A stretch of 64,000 nucleotides of DNA from Hermodice carunculata (lineage: Eukaryota > Annelida > Polychaeta > Eunicida > Amphinomidae). Positions 13,570-64,000 of the stretch are shown piece by piece; positions within the stretch are counted from its first letter, which is position 1, and the number at the start of each line of letters is the position of its first letter. Position numbers and translations under genes: made by a program. Below the pieces are notes generated by a model that had not been told where the DNA came from, made no database searches, and was given only the letters and a program-made list of their open reading frames with translations. The DNA is taken from the NCBI GenBank assembly GCA_964020975.1, contig OZ026615.1, positions 33,236,103 through 33,300,102 of the forward strand. The letters are read 5' to 3'.

Positions 13570-15540
13570 TGCAATTATTGGCTTATTCAATATTCAACTT
13601 TTTTCTTGAATATTTCAATTTTATCTTACATATTTGACTTTTGACTATCTGGTGCTTATTCGACTTTTATCTTGAATATTCAACTTTGGGCACAATCTCG
13701 TGGGAGTTTCAAAAGTTGAATGTTAGACTTTTTCTTCGTTTATTATGTCTCCCGGTGGAAGCCAGGGGACATATTGTTTTAGTGCCGGTTTCTTCCGCTT
13801 CTTCTGCTTGTTGTTGTTGTTGTTGTTCAGGTTCTTCAACACTTGGTTTCCGTGCGATAAGTCTTGCAGGACTTGACAGAATTTGATGAAACTTGGTAAG
13901 ATTATGTATCTAGGCACGAACTAGGTTGGGATTGTATTTGGATGACCTTGAGCGAATTCTCAAGGTCACAGGGTCACTTATGTGAAATTGGTTTCCGTTC
14001 GATAAGTCATGAAGAACAGGATGGAATTTGATGAAACTTGGTAGGATTGTGTATCTTGGCAAGACCTAGGTTGGGATTGTATTTGGATGACCTTGAGCGA
14101 ATTCTCAAGGTCACAGGGTCACTTATGTGAAATTGGTTTCCGTTCGGTAAGTCATGAAGAACAAGATGGAGTTTTAAGAAACTGGGTAGAATTATGCATC
14201 TTGACAAAACCTAGGTTTGGATTGTATTTGGCTGACCTTGACTTAATTTTCAAGGTCACAGAGTCACTTATATGAAATTGGTTTCCTTGCAATAAGTCTT
14301 GAAGAACTTGATGGAATTTGATGAAACTTGGTAGGAATATATATCTAGGCAAGACCTAGGTTGGGATCATATTTGGGTGACCTTGACTAAATTCTCAAGG
14401 TCACAGGGTCAGTTTTATTAAATATGTTTCTGTACTATAAGTCTTGAAGAACTTGATGGAATTTGATGAAACTTGGAAGGATAATGCATCAAGGTGAGAT
14501 CCACAATTAGATCGTACTTGACCTAATTTTCAAGGTCACAGGGTCATTTATGTGAAATTGCTTTCTCTGCAATAAGTCTTGAAGAACTTGATGAAAATTG
14601 CTAGAGTAATGTATCTAGGTGGGAGCTAAAATAGGATTGTAATTTTCAAGCAAACTTGGTCATTTGTAATTTGTTATCAGCTGTAGCTTATTCAGAGACG
14701 TAAGTGTTCCACCGGGAGACATTTGATTTTCTGTTGGAAAATCAGTCTGTTCTAGTTCGACTTTTATCCCCGGCTTTTATCTTGAATATTCGAATGCCAA
14801 AAAGTCGAATACTAAACCTTTTTATTGAATAGTGGACCTTTTGAAAATGCTTCTTTTCTGGATGTCACCTGTCAGGCTTTCATAAGGGAGACATCAAAAA
14901 AGTCTTTTCAAAAGATGAATATTCAAGATAAAAGTCAATATTCAAAATATTGAAGAAACCAGGCGATTATTCGACTTTCCCAATCTTCTGCTAAATGGTG
15001 TAAAAAGTCAAATACTAAAGAATAAATTTGAATAGTCGACTTTTTTTCATCTGAGACCATATGATGCCGAAAGTCAAATATTCGACATTTTCGTTCTTCT
15101 GATACATGACGCAAAAATCAAATATTCAAGACAAAAGTCAAATTTTCGACTTTTCAAATCTCCCACAAGATGGCGCCAAAAGTTTACAGTTTAAGATAAA
15201 AGTCGCCCCCCCCCCCCCATAATACACTTGAATATTTGACCATTTTCATACATGTATGACACCACATGGTACAAAAAGCCAAATTTTCAAGATAAAAGTT
15301 CGAATATTCAAGAAAAAGGTTGAATATTCCACTTTGTCAATCCCGTGCTAAGTTATACAAAAAGTCGAATATTCAACTTTTTTTTTAGTTTATTCAAATT
15401 TTGTCTTATATTCGACTTTTGCCCATCCAAAAAGTCGAAAATTCGACTTTTTTTTCTTAAATATTCGACTTTTGGCCTCATTTGGTCTCAGATGAAAAAA
15501 AATCACATATCTTGAACATTCGACATTTTGATAAACCTTT
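13570..15540. repeat. Minisatellite of TTCGACTTTTATCTTGAATA-like units, interrupted
   Basis: Units resembling GAATATTCGACTTTT and its complement (AAAAGTCGAATATTC) recur on both sides of a 976-bp insert: about 13,570-13,740 on the left and 14,750-15,540 on the right. Units vary in spacing and orientation, and phrases like GATGGCGCCAAAAGT separate them. The two halves were evidently one array before the TIR element inserted. Confidence 0.7.
13746..14721. mobile_element. TIR element carrying about six 145-bp tandem repeats
   Basis: The ends are perfect inverted copies: TGTCTCCCGGTGGAA at 13,746-13,760 and its complement at 14,707-14,721. Inside, a unit opening GGTTTCC..GATAAGTC and containing CAAGGTCACAGGGTCA repeats with starts at 13,845, 13,990, 14,135, 14,280, 14,425 and 14,560, i.e. 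a period of 145 bp and a shorter last unit. No transposase frame, so non-autonomous. Elements with about 150-bp tandem cores are known in bivalves (the pearl/Helitron-associated group), but the inverted ends here fit a DNA transposon better. Family uncertain. Confidence 0.7.
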
Positions 15541-18500
15541 TGTTTTGCTTGATGTCCCTTTTAGGCTTGCATACATTATTCACTCATGAACCCCATTTAT
15601 TATGTTGCTTTAACTCCTTTTTACATTTGGGTACCTTCTGACAAAGATTATAAAACAAATATTGGAAACGTTTTTAGCAACAAAGAAATAAAACGGGTAA
15701 AGCTCAAAATATCTTGCAATTCCATACCACGAGCAAATTCTTTACGTTCATATTCATGTAGTCCTCATCAGCAGGTTACGTTCATATTTATGCAGTTCTC
15801 ACCACCATTATACATGCAGTCTTATAATTACACCAGAAAATTTTATCACGAGATTCTTAACTAAATTGTTGGCATTGCTATTTTTGGCCCAAAATACACC
15901 TTTCTGGTTGGTTTTAGACAAGTAAATAGGCACAGCCGGGCAAGAGTTTTGTAGAAGGGGCTTTGCAGACTTAGTGACTGCTGCAGGAAATAACACAAAA
16001 TAACACTGTAAAGAGTCAACCCCCCCCCAAATGCCCTTTAATTTGCGTTTACATTTTCTAATATTTGAAGTTTGCATATGAAGGTGAAAGCATTGTATCA
16101 TAGTTATTCTGCAAAATAACTCTATAATTGTATACAACATACACGAATGCTACAAATGGCCAATTTCGATCAATTTGTGCGTCACATATCTTTAAGAAGC
16201 ATGCAATAAATTCCCACTTTATTTTACGATGCACATTCTCCACTTTGCAACCCTTGCTCAAATTTATCTAATTGCGTCGCATTTTTAAAAAAAAACTTGA
16301 GGAAAAAAACACTGAAACCTCATTATAATGACACAATGTTCCCCTCAAATGGTGTCAGATCAGATAACAAAGAAAATGTACTTTTTGTCTCTGAAAATTT
16401 GTGTTGTTAAGTGAGTATGTTGGATATTTGAGTGTCGTAATAATGAGATATCACTGAATATAAGTGGTATGATGAATATATCTTCAAAACCAGGAATTCA
16501 TTTCTATTCATTTATTCATTCAATTTTATTGCAAAGACGGAGTTAATTTTAACAATGAAGATTGTCTTTGATGTTTTATCATACTGGAAACTCTGTTAAC
16601 ACTCCATCTAAACAGTTAATGGTTATCATAGCAAACCAGTTCATGTTTGCCTGCTAAGATATACCATGAAGAGCTGTAACTTCTCTGAATGGCAATGCCA
16701 TTGGCATGGCCTTAAAGGTCAGCCTAATGACAATATTTAACATTGCAATGAAAGTCCAGAGACTTGGCTATGCAGGCAAGTCCATGAAAGTAGCACGTTT
16801 ATGCCTTGCTCACAACATCTACCTTCATACCATAGCAGTAATACTGAATGGGTACTGATTCAAGGATATATAAGGTAATGTGATCAGTGGCTAAATAACA
16901 TTGTATGCATCAATGTAAAGTGATTGTACTATCACTATTACAAAAATTCCCCTACATTCAAGTATAAAGTGTATCCATAGTACCTCATGCCAGCACCACT
17001 GTTATACGGTAAATGTTCACATTCATAATAATGACTATTTTCATAGCAATAAGAAAGAGTACATACAGTCCCAGGACACATTTTAAATGTTCATGTGTTT
17101 TCCGATCTCCTAGAACTTCCAGGGAAAGTGATGAGAAAAGTTCGCCTTTTTACACTTTCTTTTTATCATTAGTCTAACAAAATTAACTTTAGAAATTAAT
17201 AGAAGCTATTTGATTGTGTAAAATTTGTCCTTGAGTTACACAAAATAAAGGCACCACTTGTGTGTCTCCAACACTTAATGAAACATGTACTTTATTGATA
17301 TACCTCAAAAGTACGAGTATATATCTGTGTGAATACATGTAGCCCAAATCCAGGTTGCTGATACAGTCTTTCACCACAAGGTGTCATTACCAGTCACACA
17401 TGGTGACATGGGATGAGCTTACTTGGCAACCATCTTACCTGTTGAAAGTAAGACTGAATGGAATATCATATTTCTTGAGAGTCACTGCCTGGTTTACCTG
17501 CTTTTACGGTGAAACTCATTGTTTTCATGATCATAAAATATATTTCTGATATGATTGGATGATGTGGAGAATTACCCATTTACAACGAAACTTGACTAAA
17601 AGGAACATCATTGGTTCCGAGAAAAAGTTTGATTGTTCCTAATACAGCAGCGTCCCTCTTATCAAGTTGAATACTTTGAAAGGCAATCAAGTATATTTGT
17701 ACCAAATGAAACAATGTTGATTATAAACCCACATGTTTTGTACCCATATTTTGCTAAAAATTAAATAACATAATACACAAACAAAACAAAAACACAAACA
17801 CATATGCATGGAGGAAGGGCAGATACATGTATGTTAATAAATGTTTGAAACAGTAAACTGATTGTCTCACATAGAATATACATTAAATTGGTTCTGTTTT
17901 GTGTGTGTGTGTGGGGGGGGGGGTACTGAGATTACTGTCTCTGATACACAATACTGAAATTCTCGTTTTATTGAGGTACTGTCAATATGAAAACACTTTA
18001 AAATATTCAGTTCTGGGATAAATGTCCCATACAAGCAGGTGTCCCATTTTATTCAGGTGTCCATATTAACAGGCTTCACTTTTTAAAATAAAACACTTTT
18101 GACATTTTGACATTTAACCAGTCAAGAGACACAGTTCTCCTGTCCCACCTTGTTACACTTTTGCTGGATGACACTTTAGGTGACACCTTGTGGAGGAAGT
18201 TGTACTAACAACTTAGATGGGCCTGATTACATTCAAATATCCCACTTTCTGTTCCAATTAAAAAATTGTGCAGCATGATGAAATGAGGTAGTGAAACAAA
18301 TGAAAATAAACCACAATCGTTTTTATTGTTTAGGTATTGTTTTGTTGATATATAAAAAGCACAGTTATCATACCTAATAAAAAGTTGTTATGTGAATGCA
18401 TTTAATCAGAGTTAAAGTTGAAAAGCACAAGATTGTCATAATCAGGGGGTATGAATCCTAAATAAAATTTCTTTCAAGTCTTTTTTTATAAATCAATCAA

Positions 18501-19770
18501 AAGACTCAATTTTTACTGTGATTGCTGGTAAATTGTCATTTTATGATCACATGATGAAAAGTTACTTTCTTACATCGCTTTGTATCTCCCGATTATCATA
18601 CATGCATGATTTGCAACATATGCTAGGTCATCTGATATTTTCTGTCCTCAGCAACTAAAGCACCAAAGTGCAGTGGACAGCCTTTGAATGTCTTAAGATG
18701 CTGCAGTACCAGTCTGATCCCACCCCTGCCTTTTTTTTCTCATACTATCAGGCAAAACACATGATGGGCAATAGTAATTAGAAAATCAAATAAGTATATA
18801 CATAAATGAATAAGTTCAATGTCGGCCAAACTCACCAGTGTATACAATCCAATACAGCTTAAATTTGATAAACAGATAAACCTAATTTGGTTCCATTCTC
18901 AATATTATACATTTACTTTCAGCATAAAAAGAAGACAAGTTGTATCCCTTCTATGTCACAAGGCAGTAAAAATTATGAAGTTGTCAAGTCTATGGGCGTT
19001 TGTACTGTGTGAGTGCAACTAGCACCAATGACTTTCATCTGGGACTGAAACAGCAAATTATCTATTGAAAAATGGAAGTAAAAATGTCTGCATCTGAACT
19101 AGAATCCCATTTTCAGCCCTGTTGCAACACTTGTGTACATTGAACCAGTATCAAAGGCTCACAAAACCTGATTCCAGATGTAACTGCCAAGGTATACGTG
19201 CATTGTCATTTGATAGGTTGGTCACCATATCATGCAAGATGTAAGAGCAAAATATCTAAACCAATACAACTTTGGACTACTTTGCCCCATGTTTCTCCTA
19301 AAAAACTTCATATACAATATATATTTTATATATCAGAGATACCAACTGCACCTCATCATCAAGGACAGTCCCTGAAATTTGGACCAATTTGCAGTGTATT
19401 TCCCACATTGAAGCTGAGTAGTTTTCTTATATATTCTTTGTTAAATATGCTCTATCCCTGATATTCTCACTTAAATGTCCTGAAAATGGCATTTTGTATG
19501 TTGACATCTCTGGTATATGCAATTTGTTCACATAGGTCCAGTCTAAAAAGGTTTGCAGCACACACTTCCAGTTATAAAGCTGATATGAGACTATGTTCCA
19601 TTTTATCTATCTAGCTATCTACCTGTCTGTCTGTCTGTCTGTCTGTCTATCTGTCCATCTATCTATATGTAGTTGCATCATATGTGTCGCAATTAATCAA
19701 ATGTATCAAAATGAATATTTGGCATTTTTTAAACATCTCTAATCAATTTTTATGAAAAACAATGTGCAAC
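15541..19770. other. Intergenic, mostly unannotated repeats
   Basis: No coding region is supported. Contents include a small MITE at 16,311-16,456, a run of G at about 17,914, and a mixed (TCTG/TCTA)n tract at about 19,609-19,668. Fragments at 17,580-17,700 and 17,940-18,080 read like further degraded MITEs of the type with phrases about TTATCAAGTTGAA and TTTTATTGAGGTACTGT. Confidence 0.4.
16311..16456. mobile_element. Small MITE, mariner-like ends
   Basis: The left end ACTGAAACCTCATTATAATG is mirrored at the right by a segment ending TAATGAGATATCACTGA, with GTGTCG / GACAC inside. 146 bp, non-coding. Similar in style to the TA-flanked elements at 24,632 and 63,120. Confidence 0.5.
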
Positions 19771-19774
19771 AAAT

Positions 19775-20345
19775 TCTTTATTTCACATATGTGTTAAATA
19801 ATTTCACATATACGAAATAAATTATTATTTCACATGTGTGAAAAAGATTTACGCATATGTGCAATATTTTTCCACATCTGTAAAATAATTTTTTTATTTC
19901 ACATATGTGTAAAACTATTTTACATATGTGTAAAAGAATTTCACATATGTGTTAATCTTTTCCACAAATGTAAAAAAGATTTACACATACTGTAGTTCTA
20001 GAAATTTTCGAGTGTGGTTAATTTCATGCAAACTTGTTTTTCCGTAAATTAGAAAATATATTTGCGTATTTTAATTTCGCGCATTATGGCTTGTCCATAT
20101 ATAACCTTTCATTATGTCAATTAATTTTGGTGCATCTTATTTTCACGCATCAAGTACTAGTGTGAAAAGCACAAAATTAAGTCAAGCGTGAAAATTCCTA
20201 GAACTACAGTATGTGAAATTTCTTTACTCATGTGAAATGGTTTTTACACATATGTGAAATAAAAAATATAATTGTACATATGTGTCAAACTATTTCACAT
20301 ATGTTAGATTATCTTAAATTATTGTACATATGTGAAATTCTTTTA
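19775..20345. repeat. Palindrome array of TTTCACATATGTGTAAA-like units
   Basis: The self-complementary core CACATATGTG, usually flanked by TTT and AAA, recurs a dozen or so times with small changes. The array is split by a MITE at 19,990-20,209; units continue on both sides. No coding content. Confidence 0.8.
19990..20209. mobile_element. MITE, Tc1/mariner-like, TA target site
   Basis: The inverted ends CTGTAGTTCTAGAAATTTTC (left) and its near complement (right, ending CTAGAACTACAG) are each flanked by TA, at 19,988-19,989 and 20,210-20,211. 220 bp, non-coding. It inserted into the CACATATGTG array, so it is younger than the array. Confidence 0.8.
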
Positions 20346-21805
20346 GAAAGAAATGAGTAAGATTTTCACATACATGTATGTATAATTATAGAATAAATGC
20401 TAAAACAGATCAATGGTCAATTTGGAAGCAAAGTGACAATATCAACTTCAAATATCTCTACTTTGATGAACTAAGAATAAACAGACTCTTACAACTCGAA
20501 AAATGTATACCTTTATGCCAATAATTAAAAGAAAGAGGAAAGTATGGACTTTTTTGCCAGTTCACAAGGGAAAACTGTGCTCCACTACCTTAAAAAAGTT
20601 TGTTTATAAACCAACAGCAAACCTATCATACATTATGCTATTACTTTCTGTAACAATCCACCAGGTAGTTTATGATTCCAAACTCACTTCATGTACATTT
20701 TTGAAAAAACTTGATTCAGTAAAATCTGCAATTTTACACTACATACATTTTATCGGGTGACACCAAAAATTAAACAATCTTTTGTGGAAGAGCCATTTTT
20801 TTTTTTTTTTTTTTTTGCAAACAGAAGTATAGATACTTTCACTTTTGCTTTGCTGCAAACCCTAATTGCTCACTTTTAGCAAGCAAAACATTCCCTTAGT
20901 ATAGAGATTTATTAAGACGATATTCATAGAGAAGTTGCTCACAAATCAAACTCTGCTTTAATTGAGCCTGCACTTTACATGTTTGTGCAAGGAATGCTGC
21001 CTATCAATGAAGTATAGACATACATGTAATAGCAAAAGAATTTCATACCTCAACCAAAGACAAAGCACAAAATGAGTTTGGGGGCAAGTAATGTAGTTCA
21101 GTGAAACATCTTATTTTTTCCTCTCTCCTACTTTTTGAAAACCTGTATATTCCATCAAAATGCTGCCTCCAATCCTAGACTACTTTAATAGTGGAGTGCT
21201 GCAGTAGACTACAGACAACTTACATATGCTGTGTGCATACTGGCACGTGTGAACCTGTTCATGTATCCAGGAACATGTATTCTTAAAAACACTATTTCAT
21301 ATTTGGTTTTTGGTCATGATCTTTAGGTAGATTGGTCCAGTTTGGTTAAATTGGACATCTGAGATTGGGCTACATTCACCCTAACAGAAGTCCACTTGCT
21401 GAGAATTAGGTTCACTTCTAAACACATCTAAAGATTCTGTGAACTGAATTTGAAAATTCTTACTGAAATCACTCAAAACAAAACAAAAATAGCTGGTGAA
21501 ATCAAGCTCAAAACCACAATAATCTTTCATTTGGTATTTATTTAAACAACTGGACAGCACAAAATGAAACAGTACCATGTCTGTTATCAAGAAACATTGT
21601 CTCTGAGTCATAAGGACGCACAATCAACACTTCATGGTAACAGAAGGTTTCAGCTCACTTTGTAGTTTTCTTGAACATGAAAGACCTGTTTCACACACTA
21701 TTTGACCCATTAAGGGCTCTAATTTAATGACTACCGACTCATGATCTTTATCAATGCCACTGTTGGTGCTTACAAATCAACTCCATGTTCAAATATCATC
21801 AAGAA
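20346..21805. other. Gephyrin 3' UTR and downstream flank
   Basis: No separate gene. On the minus strand an AATAAA at 21,542-21,537 lies about 265 nt after the gephyrin stop and is the best poly(A) candidate; others lie further on. A T-run sits at 20,799-20,816. The ORFs at 20,503-20,760 (+) and 21,381-21,623 (-) lack coding character. Confidence 0.45.
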
Positions 21806-62943
<41,138 letters not shown>

Positions 62944-63119
62944 CTTCACAAACCAGTAAAGAAAAAACAATTGTATTAAATATTATGCCAAAATTTTCAT
63001 ATTTTACAGATACTCTTGTCCACAAATTTGTAAGGACTTCTGAACATGATCACCAAATGACATGACGCAAATTAGTTCCCTTTTTCTGTGCATCATAATT
63101 TAAATGAATTGAACAATTA

Positions 63120-63270
63120 CAGTGGCCCCCCTCTTATAAAGAACACCCCAAATGCACCAGAAATATGGCCTTATAAGAGAGGTGGCCTTTCTTGAGGAGT
63201 AAAATATACTTGGAAAAGTACCCTTTGGGTGGTCTCTGTTGAGGGGGGCCTTATAAGAGTGAGACCACTG
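63120..63270. mobile_element. MITE, TA-flanked, CAGTGGCCCCCC ends
   Basis: Left CAGTGGCCCCCCTCTTATAA is mirrored by TTATAAGAGTGAGACCACTG, TA on both sides. 151 bp, non-coding, in the gephyrin intron upstream of the last MogA exon. Confidence 0.8.
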
Positions 63271-63474
63271 TATATACATTTCATAAATGACCCTCAGCCA
63301 GAAACAATTTTTTCTTCATATTAATTTCATGCTTGTAATGGATTTTCTCTTTAATTTGGCAATCAACTCATTGTTTTGCAGAAGTTAAAAATACAAAAAC
63401 ACACACAAAAAGGCATAAATACACATGTATGTGTGTGTATGTATATGTGTATACATATATATATATGTATATAT

Positions 63475-63585
<111 letters not shown>

Positions 63586-63887
63586 CATATATTTTTTTTC
63601 CCATGTACAGTGTCACCTATTACACAAATAAGTTCCAGTGTCGTACCCAGAATTGTTTTGTGTAATTTGATAGTAGTTTCTGAGTAAAAGCCTTTTAATT
63701 TTTATTATCAAAAAGTGGGCTGTCTTACAAGCCTGTGATCACATAAGGCATAGTCACTCCAAGAATAAGTCACAAACTTTTGGCTTCAGCTTCAACTGAG
63801 CTTAGATGATGAGAACAAATTAAAGCTGAGCTGAGCCAAGCTGCGCTAAACTTTAAGGTTCTTGCATATTAATACCATTGCCACGAT

Positions 63888-63943
63888 ACATGTACATGTA
63901 CATGTACATGTACATGTACATGTACATGTACATGTACATGTAC
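63888..63943. repeat. (TACATG)n hexamer array
   Basis: Nine perfect TACATG units, each self-complementary as ACATGT. Scattered single units occur throughout the window. Confidence 0.95.
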
Positions 63944-64000
63944 AAAAGTCATGTACTTGACCTAATAACCTTGTTTCACTACTTTGAAATTTAAGAGCTG

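Noticed and set aside
13746-14721. CRISPR-like array with regular 145-bp period
   Set aside because: Animal DNA, units are adjacent and similar throughout with no spacers; it is a tandem repeat in a transposon.

Overview
The window is animal DNA: AT-rich, with small GT-AG exons in large introns, abundant microsatellites and dense short transposon remnants. The repeat styles (ACAAGAGG-type dispersed repeats, many TA-flanked MITEs, a DIRS-type retroelement, palindromic minisatellites) point to a lophotrochozoan, most likely a mollusc and perhaps a bivalve. That assignment is an inference from repeat character, not from a marker gene.

The main gene is a gephyrin (molybdenum cofactor synthesis, fused MogA-MoeA type) on the minus strand. 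Twelve exons run from 62,943 down to the stop at 21,806. They cover the last part of the G (MogA) domain, a very histidine-rich linker and the whole E (MoeA) domain. The summed exons keep one frame (1,515 nt, 504 residues plus stop). The 5' part of the gene lies beyond base 64,000. Inside the 15.7-kb intron that splits the histidine-rich linker lies a second two-exon coding unit on the same strand (62,342-61,421 and 57,835-56,940). It encodes an unrecognised, probably nuclear protein with a basic stretch and a Cys/His cluster. Its first exon is phase-compatible with the preceding gephyrin exon, so it is either a nested gene or an alternative 3' end of gephyrin.

The other confident gene is an intronless 636-residue ORF on the plus strand (8,225-10,135) with a helix-hairpin-helix domain at its N-terminus. 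Just upstream lie a full CRE palindrome, an E-box and a TATA box. It converges on gephyrin from the other side of about 11.7 kb of intergenic DNA.

Mobile DNA: three DIRS-type (tyrosine-recombinase) retroelement fossils, namely a tail at 1-1,107, a shortened copy at about 1,435-4,553 and a longer broken copy at about 33,916-40,470. The longest one is inserted in an L1/Tx1-like LINE on the minus strand (pieces 31,430-33,915 and 40,471-40,980). Region by region: 1-8 kb DIRS fossils and repeats; 8-10 kb HhH gene; 10-21 kb intergenic DNA with a minisatellite split by a TIR element carrying 145-bp tandem repeats, and a palindrome array split by a MITE; 21.8-31 kb the compact MoeA exons; 31-43 kb LINE/DIRS nest; 43.9-45.9 kb a 2-kb foldback element with two further insertions; 46.4-47.1 kb two linker exons; 47-57 kb intron with MITEs; 57-62.4 kb Cys/His-cluster unit; 62.8-62.9 kb last MogA exon.
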